The position numbers and the translations under genes are program-made. Of a stretch of DNA of 64,000 nucleotides, positions 1 to 9,500 are shown piece after piece; position 1 is the first letter of the stretch, and each line of letters opens with the position of its first letter. The notes under the pieces are model-generated. The model had not been told where the DNA came from. It did no database searches and saw only the letters and a program-made list of their open reading frames with translations. Source of the stretch: Flavobacteriaceae bacterium (GTDB lineage: Bacteria; Bacteroidota; Bacteroidia; Flavobacteriales; Flavobacteriaceae); contig JANQNQ010000001.1 of NCBI GenBank assembly GCA_028279515.1, forward strand, positions 1-64,000, given 5' to 3'.

Positions 1-62
1 TAGTACATCCAAACAACATATTTAATTCGGTGTTTTATATCATTTCGAGCCAACTGCCATAA
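1..62 (+). CDS. 3' end of a surface protein of the shared C-terminal family (truncated by window edge)
   Basis: The reading frame with codons starting at position 3 reads VHPNNIFNSVFYIISSQLP and then a TAA stop at 60-62. This matches the last residues of the six complete family proteins in the window (HPxNQxFNSVFxTIxxQLP), with one residue fewer between HP and FNSVF. The gene therefore starts upstream of the window. It is followed 25 bp later by element T (88-150), the arrangement seen after genes A, B, C and D. Only about 20 codons are visible, so its other domains are unknown. Confidence 0.85.
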   Translation, partial: VHPNNIFNSVFYIISSQLP

Positions 63-87
63 GTAGGCCTTGATTGATAACCGTTTG

Positions 88-153
88 AAACTTTGTCAAG
101 GAAGGGGTGATAAAGTTTCTGTTGAAACCCCGGCCATCTGGCCGGGGTTTGTT
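88..153 (+). terminator. Element T copy 1: covarying hairpin plus Rho-independent terminator
   Basis: Hairpin 1 pairs AAACTTT (88-94) with AAAGTTT (112-118), and its loop contains AAGGGGTGAT. Hairpin 2 pairs 125-135 with 140-150 (AAACCCCGGCC/GGCCGGGGTTT), followed by a short T-rich tract. It closes the family gene ending at 62. Nine further copies occur in the window, all on the + strand. Confidence 0.85.
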
Positions 154-309
154 TGTGTAAAGCAATTATCTACGAATGACCCAGACCTTTATGTTTACTT
201 GTGCCAACGAAGGCCATTTCTACATTCTTCCATGACCTTGAAGGGCTTTCTGTAGGCCCTGTCCGATTGCAAGTCACTGATGGGCAAGTAAGCAAATAAC
301 CCGTTACAA

Positions 310-377
310 TACGTACTAGTACGTAGTAATTACGAACCATTTCGTATAGCGTCAAAATCTTCTTGAGGCTACTTTCG
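310..377 (+). promoter_or_regulatory. Element P copy 1: tandem 7-2-7 operator and promoter of gene A
   Basis: Site 1 is a perfect 7-2-7 palindrome, TACGTAC-TA-GTACGTA (310-325). Site 2 is TACGAAC-CA-TTTCGTA (331-346), centred 21 bp further on. Exactly 22 bp separate CGTAT (343-347) from the -7-like box TACTTTCG (370-377). The start codon of gene A follows at 401. The four CGTA/CGAA cores at 312, 322, 333 and 343 lie in helical phase. The -7 box fits the Bacteroidota consensus TAnnTTTG imperfectly. Confidence 0.75.
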
Positions 378-400
378 AGTATTGTTAAATACTTACTATC

Positions 401-3400
401 ATGAAAGCCAAAACCCCGCTATTCCTTCTATTTAGTCTATGTATTTTTGCATCTAATATTTCATTCTCTCAACAATGTGATGTCAATCAGCTATTAAATA
501 ATAATGGTCTAGGTTGGGCATTGTTGCACATATATCCTGCAGCCGGAAATTCGTTTGTCTCAACCTGTGATGGTACCATTACAGGTGTAACGTATTATAC
601 ACGTCGAGTGAATTTTAACGGTACAAACGAAGCATCCATTACCGTATCTCTATATGAAAACCCATTAGGCAATAGAATCTTATTGGGGTCTGTAACACAG
701 ATGGTTAGTAACAGTGGCAGCGAAGTAGCACATTTTGTGCCCTTTGATATTTCAGTAACAGCAGGTAAAACATATGGTTATGTCGTCAGCGTAGATAACA
801 ACGACAATCTTGGAGTTGTCAGACTTTATAGAACAACCCAAAGTGAGTACTCACAAGGCAAGGTAATGATTTTTGATGATACGGGGAGTCTTGTAAATAG
901 CTATAACTGGGATCTTAAATTTCAAATTCACTTTTCTGACGATGACCCTCTTGCTCAATGTCACAATTTAACAAGGGGACTTGGTCCTGATGGTACCGTA
1001 TCAATTCATCCAAATGAACTTAATAACAATTCATCAGATGGAGGTACAGGCGGTCTCCATATAGAGGCATCGAAAACAGAATTCGATTGTAATGATATTG
1101 GAGAAAATGTCGTGACCATGACCATTTATACCCCTAACGGGCAAACAGATACTTGTGAGTCCATTGTAACAATTATTGATGAGACTCCCCCTGTATTAAC
1201 TTGTCCCGATGATATTACCGTTAACGTGGACCCCTTTGTTCCAGCCATTGTTACCTATGACGCACCCACCGCTACAGATAATTGCGCCGTAGAAGTTCCA
1301 GATGATTTTACACTTTTAGGTGTTTATAACGATAAAAGTTATTTTCTGTCAGATAGTACAGCACAACCAAGCACGGCTTATACCATTGCAGAAACGCTAG
1401 GAGGTCATTTGGCCACGATAGAAGATCAAGAACACAATGATTTTCTGAGGCAAGCAGCCGACGACCTAGGTGTTACTAACACCTTATTGATTGGTTACAA
1501 TGACCTTGTGTCAGAAGGTAATTTTGTTTGGCATAGTGGCGCTAGCTCGAGTTATACAAATTGGAACACAAATGAACCAAATAATGCTGGTAGCGGAGAA
1601 GATTACACCAGAATAATGGGGAATGGAGCGTGGGGGGATACAGGTAATGCTACCCCAAGATATTTTATTATAGAATTATCAGAAGCAAGTGTGACCCAGA
1701 CAACAGGTTTAGCATCAGGTAGCGTATTCCCTGTTGGCACGACGACCAATACATTTGAAGCTACCGATGCTTCTGGAAATACAGGCACCTGCACCTGCAA
1801 TGTGACCGTAGAAGAAAACCCTTTCGAGACCTTGGTAAAGTTAGAAAATGGGAAATTGACGGTTACCGATATCGAGAACACTTCAGATGACCATGTTGAG
1901 ATTGGTGTGATAGATGATGGTACGGATGACTTATTATACGTTGGAAACTTAGTATTGCCAAAAGCCGAGGGAGATGTAAACCGTTTAGACCTGCACTCTT
2001 TTACAATCAAATTGAGTGATATTACCGATGGTATTGAGATCGATCTAGGTGATGGAAACAATTCTGTCACCTTTAATGATGGCCTTACCATGACCGGCAG
2101 TAACAATGGTCTTACGTTGATCGGTCTTAACAATTACACTCAGAATGATCATATCAATATTGAAGGGAACTTTCTCATCGCAGAAAGTGGCTCGGCGAAT
2201 ATCAAGCTGGGAGAACTTACCGTTGGTGGCAACCTTACCATTTCGGGAGCTAACACTATTGATGACACCGAAGCGAAGATCAGTATTGCCGGCGCTACCG
2301 ACCTACTGGCAGATAACCGAATTTTAATCACCCATGGGGTTGATAACCATATATTCGAAGGGCTCGTGAGCTTGGACGCAGGGTATATCAATTTTCAATC
2401 CGGATCGGACACCACATTTGGCAAAATAACAGCGAGAACAGAGAACGCTTTTAATGGATTGATTGTATCCCCCGGAACTATAACATTTCAGGATAACGTT
2501 CTCACACCTTCACCGAGTTATCTATTTCTCACGAACGGTGCTTCTATAACTCAAACGGGAGGTTCTATTGCTACGGATGCAATTATACTTTCCGGACCTG
2601 GAACGGGTACGGCCGTGCTGGACGGAGTCAATATCATCAAAACTTTGAGTGTAGGAAATCTCTTTGATCCGGAACGACTCAGTACATACAAGTACGTTTC
2701 GGTCACCAGCCTATTTCGCATGAGATTAGGGGGAATCGCATTGGATGATTTTAATTTTATCGCACCAGAATTTGAATTTGAGCCCGGAATCACAGAGATT
2801 ATAAAATATGGAGATGGCGTCAGTAACCTCAATGGTGACATCGATGTCACTACAGGAACAGGTGAAGAGAAAGCAACGCTAGATCACCATGCCGGCACCA
2901 TCAATTTCAACGGAACAACCAACGACTTTACAGATAGGTTCGTGTATACAGGAACAGCCGGGACAATAACAAACATCAATAGCACAACCACCACCTTTCC
3001 GGAAGACAGCCCCTACAATGGGTTCACATTCGGGTTCTTACAAGCAAGTGGCTCTTTGGATATCGCAGATGCAGAGATTGAACTCCTGAATGAAGCCAAT
3101 TTCACTGGTGCCTCAACAACAATAGAAGGTGGGGGAGTATTTGTTGGCGGACCTGTATATGTGCAATCAGGTGCAGTCGTTCAACCTGGGACGACCAACG
3201 AAATACAGACACTTACAACAAATGACCTGACAATTGATGGAGGTGCATTTAAGCCACGTATGGAGAGTGATACCAGCCATGACGGACTGGAAGTTTTGGG
3301 AACAGTAACACTTACAAATGCGACATTTGACCCTATCGGAGATTTCGCCGTTGAACCCGAAGAGAATGAGATCATTCTTATAGATAACGACAATACCGAT

Positions 3401-4309
3401 GCGGTGGTTGGAACATTCCTAAATTATCCTGAAGGAAGTAGTGTTCAAATAGCAGACTATGCATTTAGTATATCGTATATGGGGGGTGATGGTAACGATG
3501 TATCATTAACAAAACTGCCGAGAATATCTTTACAACCAAAAGTATACTTGCAGGGCGCTTCATTGAATCCAAATACGGGTGAAGAGAGCTTGATGCGAGA
3601 CGATCTAAGAATTGCAGCATATATACCAACCGTAACTCCTTATGGTGATGGGTTGATAACAAATAACTCGGTACTTTCAGTCACAGGTACCGATGCGATC
3701 GTTGACTGGATCTGGATAGAGCTGCGAGATGCTAACTCAAATACGATTGTGGTAGACAGCAGGTCGGCGCTATTGCAACGAGATGGCGATGTGGTGGATG
3801 TAGACGGACTATCGCCATTGGCCTTTAACTTGTCAGCAGGCAATTACTATGTAGTCATTAAGCATCGTAACCATCTTGGTATTATGAGTGCTTCAACAAT
3901 TTTATTAGATAACACTTCGGTTGCTCAAATTGATTTTACCAATGGCAGTATATCTACCTTTGGCACAAATGCGCAAACAACCTACGGAATGCCCACTAAT
4001 ATACGCGGAATGTGGGCCGGGGATGCCAATGTTGATGGGCAGGTGATTTTCCTGAATACTGGCGCAGAATCTATAAACATCAAGCAAACAGTACTGGACA
4101 TCTCTTTAGAAGAGAGCCCGTTCGAAGCCTCGGTATTCTACAAACCTCAAGGCTATTATGCCCAAGACATTAACATGGACGGAGAAGTAATCTTTCTCAA
4201 TGCGGGTAATGAACTATTATACATAAAGGACAACATCTTAGCACATCCGGAAAATCAAGTATTTAACTCCGTATTTTTTATCATTAATGACCAATTACCC
4301 CAACCTTAA
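401..4309 (+). CDS. Gene A: secreted multidomain surface protein with a C-type lectin domain inside a HYR domain
   Basis: 1302 aa, probably exported and surface-displayed. Residues 1-24 are a signal peptide (hydrophobic core, ending SFSQ). Residues 25-185 form an N-terminal beta domain shared with genes B and D. A HYR domain starts near 260, is interrupted at about 301-428 by a C-type-lectin-like insert, and resumes at TTGLASGSVFPVGTTT. The insert has an EPN carbohydrate/Ca2+ motif at 392-394 and a downstream WGD. Residues 478-1045 are a beta-rich module also found twice in gene B. Residues 1046-1302 are the shared C-terminal module, with 12-residue EF-like loops at 1208-1219 (DANVDGQVIFLN) and 1256-1267 (DINMDGEVIFLN). 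It lacks a standard T9SS type A tail. Element P lies upstream and element T downstream. Adhesion to glycans is inferred, not shown. Confidence 0.88.
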   Translation: MKAKTPLFLLFSLCIFASNISFSQQCDVNQLLNNNGLGWALLHIYPAAGNSFVSTCDGTITGVTYYTRRVNFNGTNEASITVSLYENPLGNRILLGSVTQMVSNSGSEVAHFVPFDISVTAGKTYGYVVSVDNNDNLGVVRLYRTTQSEYSQGKVMIFDDTGSLVNSYNWDLKFQIHFSDDDPLAQCHNLTRGLGPDGTVSIHPNELNNNSSDGGTGGLHIEASKTEFDCNDIGENVVTMTIYTPNGQTDTCESIVTIIDETPPVLTCPDDITVNVDPFVPAIVTYDAPTATDNCAVEVPDDFTLLGVYNDKSYFLSDSTAQPSTAYTIAETLGGHLATIEDQEHNDFLRQAADDLGVTNTLLIGYNDLVSEGNFVWHSGASSSYTNWNTNEPNNAGSGEDYTRIMGNGAWGDTGNATPRYFIIELSEASVTQTTGLASGSVFPVGTTTNTFEATDASGNTGTCTCNVTVEENPFETLVKLENGKLTVTDIENTSDDHVEIGVIDDGTDDLLYVGNLVLPKAEGDVNRLDLHSFTIKLSDITDGIEIDLGDGNNSVTFNDGLTMTGSNNGLTLIGLNNYTQNDHINIEGNFLIAESGSANIKLGELTVGGNLTISGANTIDDTEAKISIAGATDLLADNRILITHGVDNHIFEGLVSLDAGYINFQSGSDTTFGKITARTENAFNGLIVSPGTITFQDNVLTPSPSYLFLTNGASITQTGGSIATDAIILSGPGTGTAVLDGVNIIKTLSVGNLFDPERLSTYKYVSVTSLFRMRLGGIALDDFNFIAPEFEFEPGITEIIKYGDGVSNLNGDIDVTTGTGEEKATLDHHAGTINFNGTTNDFTDRFVYTGTAGTITNINSTTTTFPEDSPYNGFTFGFLQASGSLDIADAEIELLNEANFTGASTTIEGGGVFVGGPVYVQSGAVVQPGTTNEIQTLTTNDLTIDGGAFKPRMESDTSHDGLEVLGTVTLTNATFDPIGDFAVEPEENEIILIDNDNTDAVVGTFLNYPEGSSVQIADYAFSISYMGGDGNDVSLTKLPRISLQPKVYLQGASLNPNTGEESLMRDDLRIAAYIPTVTPYGDGLITNNSVLSVTGTDAIVDWIWIELRDANSNTIVVDSRSALLQRDGDVVDVDGLSPLAFNLSAGNYYVVIKHRNHLGIMSASTILLDNTSVAQIDFTNGSISTFGTNAQTTYGMPTNIRGMWAGDANVDGQVIFLNTGAESINIKQTVLDISLEESPFEASVFYKPQGYYAQDINMDGEVIFLNAGNELLYIKDNILAHPENQVFNSVFFIINDQLPQP

Positions 4310-4320
4310 ATTAGCGACTG

Positions 4321-4386
4321 AAACTTTATCAATTAAGGGGTGGTAAAGTTTCTATTAAGACCCCGGCCAATTGGCCGGGGTTTTTT
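4321..4386 (+). terminator. Element T copy 2, after gene A
   Basis: Hairpin 1 pairs AAACTTTA (4321-4328) with TAAAGTTT (4344-4351). Hairpin 2 is the perfect palindrome CCCCGGCCAATTGGCCGGGG (4361-4380), followed by six T. It starts 11 bp after the stop of gene A. The following ~230 bp up to 4613 hold no gene; they contain AGAATAAATTCT (from about 4446), which is repeated in the decayed duplicate near 14218. Confidence 0.88.
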
Positions 4387-4613
4387 GTATTAATTTGTTG
4401 CAGTTAAAAGAAGAATAAAAATATTTTTGGGTTATTAAACCTTTAGAATAAATTCTAGTCTAACTAAGATATGGCACATTAAACCCTTACTTCGAGTGCC
4501 AAATGCCTCATTAAGCAGGCAAAAATGCAGTCCATTCGTGCAATTAATTATATATTTCGTGTGCAGATGACTGACATATAGTTCAATTCAATATCTTTAG
4601 TTAAAATCCCCCT

Positions 4614-6296
4614 ATGATGCACAGTATAATTAGGAAAGTGTTTCAGTGTCTATTGGTGATAAGTGCCAGTGTTTCGTGTTTTGGTCAACAGGACACGGGC
4701 ATTGCAGAAAAAGACATCACGTTTCAGCGATTAGAAAAGGAACTGCGCTTAGCAACCGTCGATACAGTAAAAGGTCGTATCCTATTTGAGATGGGTGTAT
4801 ACTATTACGGCAAGAACTATGCACTCACAAAACGTTATCTATCCGAGGTTCAGGAGGTGCTAAAGGCAGATGATAGTTTAAGCAACAGTTTACGCGGACA
4901 AGCTTTTCAGTACTTGGCTGCTGCAACAACCGACCAGTCGTATTATACTGAAGCCATGGAATATTACATACTGGCCATGAAGTATTTTGAGTCTACAAAA
5001 GACTCATTGGGAATGGGAAACTTGCATCATAATATGGCAATCCTGCATAGTTTTCAGGGTAACTTGAACGAGTACAAGGCCAATCTTTTTAAATCCTTGA
5101 ACCTCGATAAGAACCACAAGGACAGGGAGCTTCAGGCTTATAATTACAAAAGTCTGGGCCAGTATTATGGCATGATCGATAAGCGAGATTCAGCATTGTA
5201 CTACTTTGATGCGGCGCAAAAGATATTTTCAGAAGAAAAGCTTCCTAACGGAATCAATAACGTAAAGGCGCATAAGGCCAAATTTTATGCGAACATTGGA
5301 GAGCATGAGAAAAGTATTGCACTGTTAAAAGAGTGTATGGACTACGGGGTGGAAAATGAAATTCCCATTTTCCAGATTATTTACGGTAATAAACTGGCTT
5401 GGTCCTATAAAGGGATTCAAAACTATCCGACCGCACTGCACTATAATACATTGTCGCTTGATAAGGCACTTAAGGGAGGGTTCAATCAATGGATCATGGA
5501 TGGCTATCTACAAAAGAGCGAAATAGAGGAGGCCATAGGCAATTATAAAGAGGCGTACGAGAGCGCGAGACTTCACAAGCAATATTCAGATTCCATTTTC
5601 AATAAAAAGAACATTCGGAAAATTCAGGAATTAGAGCTCAACTATGAGTTTAGAAAGGAAAAGCTAAGGGACAGTTTAACATTGGTAAGCGAGAAAGAAC
5701 TGGCCGAAACAAAGTTGGAAAAAGCATCAGCTAGGTTTTGGAAGATCATTTCTATCATTGGTGCTGTGTTCGCTTTCTTGATCACAGTGGTGGTCGTTTT
5801 ATTGCAAAGGAAGAAGAATCAGGTGAAGCTGAGCAAGCTTAAGAATGCCATGTTAGAGAAAGAGGTCGAATACAAAAAGAAAGACCTAAAACATTTTGCC
5901 TTAGACATTGCCCAGAAGAAAGAATGGGCGCTAGACCTTGCCGAAAAGATCGATAGCATAAAGAGCGTAACAGGAAAAATGCGCTCGCAAGAAATTGACA
6001 AATTGGATGCAGAGGTCAAGAATAAAATTAGGGTAGAGGAAAGCACCGAATACTTCCACGAAAAGATCGAGTTGCTAAGTACCTCCTTTTATTCAAACCT
6101 AAGATCGAGGTATCCAAACCTGACCAAGACCGATGTGCGCCTATGCACATTGATCCGAATGAATATGGATTCAAAGCAGATCGCCATCCTTCAAAATATC
6201 AATCCTGCTTCGGTAAAAATGAGTAGAAATAGACTTCGAAAAAAGCTCAATTTAGATTCACATGCAGATCTAAACCACTTTTTGAGCTCATTTTAG
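4614..6296 (+). CDS. Membrane-anchored TPR regulator with C-terminal LuxR-like helix-turn-helix
   Basis: 560 aa. An N-terminal signal segment (ending CFGQQ) is followed by TPR-type helical repeats to about 330. One transmembrane helix lies near residues 380-400 (WKIISIIGAVFAFLITVVVV). A charged coiled-coil follows, then a C-terminal helix-turn-helix of about 65 residues (TKTDVRLCTLIRMNMDSKQIA ... VKMSRNRLRKKL). This layout is common in Bacteroidota: periplasmic TPRs would sense a ligand or partner, and the cytoplasmic HTH would bind DNA. There is no kinase or receiver domain. It lies between giant genes A and B and is a candidate regulator of B. A heavily deleted second copy lies at about 14228-14512. 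A second ATG one codon downstream could also be the start. Confidence 0.8.
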   Translation: MMHSIIRKVFQCLLVISASVSCFGQQDTGIAEKDITFQRLEKELRLATVDTVKGRILFEMGVYYYGKNYALTKRYLSEVQEVLKADDSLSNSLRGQAFQYLAAATTDQSYYTEAMEYYILAMKYFESTKDSLGMGNLHHNMAILHSFQGNLNEYKANLFKSLNLDKNHKDRELQAYNYKSLGQYYGMIDKRDSALYYFDAAQKIFSEEKLPNGINNVKAHKAKFYANIGEHEKSIALLKECMDYGVENEIPIFQIIYGNKLAWSYKGIQNYPTALHYNTLSLDKALKGGFNQWIMDGYLQKSEIEEAIGNYKEAYESARLHKQYSDSIFNKKNIRKIQELELNYEFRKEKLRDSLTLVSEKELAETKLEKASARFWKIISIIGAVFAFLITVVVVLLQRKKNQVKLSKLKNAMLEKEVEYKKKDLKHFALDIAQKKEWALDLAEKIDSIKSVTGKMRSQEIDKLDAEVKNKIRVEESTEYFHEKIELLSTSFYSNLRSRYPNLTKTDVRLCTLIRMNMDSKQIAILQNINPASVKMSRNRLRKKLNLDSHADLNHFLSSF

Positions 6297-6354
6297 AGGC
6301 TTTTTTTAATCGTTTTAAACTCAATATTTATAAGGGTCGAGGGTATTTTGTTAT

Positions 6355-6420
6355 CCTCTTGTAAACCCTTCGTTTAGTTTTTCGTAACCCTTTTGTAAAC
6401 TGCTGTTTTTAGGCTTGTGC
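6355..6420 (+). promoter_or_regulatory. Variant P-like promoter of gene B (GTAACCC repeats)
   Basis: GTAAACCC, GTAACCC and GTAAAC copies (first two 23 bp apart, second and third 11 bp apart) precede a TAGGCTTG box. The CGTAA core is again exactly 22 bp from that box, as in element P, but the 7-2-7 palindromes are missing. The same block is copied almost unchanged at about 14570-14630 in front of the truncated duplicate. The neighbouring TPR/LuxR regulator is a plausible binder (inference). Confidence 0.45.
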
Positions 6421-6511
6421 TTTGTGCGCATATAATTTTGGTCGCAAGATTTTAAATCCGTCACTACGATTTATAGATCTGCCACTAACAATTATAAATC
6501 AGCAATTTATT

Positions 6512-9500
6512 ATGAAAACAGTAATCCCTTTGTTTCTACTCTTTTGCTTGTCGCAAAGTTTACTAGGACAAGAATGCACGCGTCTTAACGATATTATACA
6601 AACGCAAAATAACGATCGAACTGAAGCTTCCTATGTCAGTGCAGGACAGTCCTGGGTGGCGCCCTGTTCAGGACAAATTGAGTCTATTGCGGTTAGAACC
6701 CAATTTGTAATATCAACAGTACAAGCCAGAATATTTATTATTGAAGGTACCCCAACGAACCTTATTGATATAATAAAAGACTTTAATTACACATTTCAGT
6801 CAAACTTTAATGTAGGGCGGCAATTTATTATTGATATTCCCGATCTTTTAGATGTTACCGCTGGGGTAGAATATTCCTTTGTTATAGTTCAGGATGATAG
6901 CGACAACTCAATTGCTTTACAATTTTCTGATAACAATCCGTATGCTAATGGAAATTACAGATATCAAGTAAACCCCGGAGATTCTTGGGTGTCAGTACCC
7001 TCAAGTGATTTAGATTTTGATATCCTTGTAAAAGATGATCCACCTACAATTAATTGTCGTGATATCACTTTAACTTTAGATGAAAACGGAGAAGCAAGTA
7101 CCACTTTCAATGCACTTACTACATCAAGCGGAGATGATTTAGGTGTTGCAATCAGAACTATTTCCCAAACTGATTTTACCTGTGCAGATCTTGGAGACAA
7201 TCAAGTGACTTTAGTAATTCAAGATACTGGTGGTCAAACCAGCGCCTGTCAAGCTATAGTAACGGTTGAAGATGATACGCCTGTACAGAGAGGAAGTTGC
7301 TTTGGTAACTTAAACTACGGAGCCAATACTGAAAATTGTGGGTATGTATTTACCTATGATCCAGCAACCTTCTTTTCTGATAATTGTGATCTAACTATTG
7401 AACGTACGTCCGGATTAGCTTCTGGATCTGAATTCCCATTAGGAACGACTACGGTTACACACGTAGCCACGGACAATAACGGTAATACTGCAACCTGTTC
7501 TTTTAATGTTGAGATAAGAGATGAATTAGCACCAATAGTGACTTCTGGAGATCTTAGTTTTTCGGCAGATGCTGGAACCTGTAGCTATACCTATACCTAC
7601 GATCCTTCAACATTTTTTTCGGATACTTGTGATTCTAATTTAACCATAGCAAGAACTGAAGGATTGCCTTCCGGTTCGCAATTTCCTTTAGGACAAACTC
7701 TTATTACGCACACAGCTACAGATGCTGCAGGGAATGTCGCCATGAGTTCCTTTTATGTAACTGTAACGGATGATGAAGCACCTACAGTAATGTGTCCAAA
7801 CGATATTGCAGTAGGAGTTTCTGATTCGGAAACTTCAGCGGTAGTGAGTTACAATCTACCGACATTCAGTGATAACTGTTCTGCTACAGCGAATATCTCC
7901 ATAACTCAAACTGCTGGATTAGCTAGTGGTAGCTCTTTTCCATTAGGAGAAACTACCAATACATTTCAGGTAGAGGATGAAGCTGGAAATATAAACGAGT
8001 GTTCATTTACGGTAACGGTCAGTACACCTGAAACTTCAGTTGACCTCACCAATGGAGCACTTACCATTACGGATATAGGCGGTGAAACTTCTGATGATGA
8101 AATTGCATTCTCTAGCGATGGTACGACACTCACTATTAGTAATTTGACAAGTCCCGTAGAAGTAGCTGGTGGCCCTACCTTGAGTGATGCTACTACTGTG
8201 ACCGTTCCTTTAGCTGACATTACCGCAGGAATTACCTTTGAAGCGCAAGGCGGAACCAATGGAATTACATTTACCAATGATCTTAGCTTGAATGGAACAA
8301 CCAATAACATCACCATAAATAATATTACAAATTATACACAACCAGGAGCAATAGATATTGAAGGAATCTTTACGATTTCCAACAGTGCAAATGCCGATAT
8401 TGTGCTCGACGAGTTAGCAGCTACAGGACTCTCTATCACGGGTGTAAACAGTATTGATGATGTAAATAACGGAAACATAGCCATTAATGGAGATACTACA
8501 TTGCAAAGTACAGGAACGCTCACTATTGATAAAACAATCAATGGAAGTCACAGCTTTGGAGGTCTTGTTAATTTAGAGGGGTCTCAAATCACATTCATAG
8601 GGCAAGGAACACTCACAAACTTTGGAACAGTTACTACTACAGATGGCACGGCGGGTGTTGTAAACTTACTTCGAATCAGAAGTGGGGCCATCAACTTAAC
8701 AGGAGCAGTGCAAACAGCAGGTGCCTCAGAATTAGCATTGATAAGTTTTTCAAACATCACACAATCGAGCAGCTCTTCCATAACTACAGAAGTATTGACA
8801 CTTTCAAAATCAGGAAACTTCACCGCTGGAACAAATGATATAAAACTATTAGAAAGTGCAGAGAATACCGATTTAGGTTTTGTATTTCTTACGGATATCA
8901 ATGATATTGAAATAGGTAGGTTGAGTACCGATGACTTTAATATTACCGCGACTACGATTTTCATCTCAGAAAATACAGAACTTACACAAGCTGGATCAGG
9001 AACCAGTAATTTTAATGGAAATATAGACGTTACCAGTTCGTCCGCTACAGGAAGTGCCATCATTAACCACAATGCAGGTACGATTAACTTTACAGGAGCG
9101 GATGTGAATCTAATTGGACGACTTGAATACAATGGTGCTGCTAACTCAATCACAAATCTAATTGGTGACGATATCAGCTTACCTTTTGGAGGTCCTGGTG
9201 TAAGCTTAACATTTGGTTATTTAAACGTAGAAGGCCCTATATTTTTTGGAGATACATTCTTCACTATTCTAAATGAAGCGCGCCTTTCGGGGAATACAAC
9301 CATCATGAGAGGCATTGGAACTTTAGGTACTGCCAAAACCTTTGTGGAAAACGGTGCAACGATACAGCCTGGCATTAGTGGTTCGTTTTTCGGAACACTG
9401 CGCACAAGCGACCTTGAGATTAATGCGGCTACATTTGCCCCAATAATTGAAAGTAACACAAGTAATGATGATATAGAAGTTGAAGGAATCCTTACCTTAA

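Noticed and set aside
8584-9153. Long open frames on the opposite strand inside the giant genes (for example 189 codons here)
   Set aside because: They mirror the codon pattern of the strong + strand genes, lack signal peptides or recognisable domains, and are expected by chance in Thr/Ser/Asn-rich genes.
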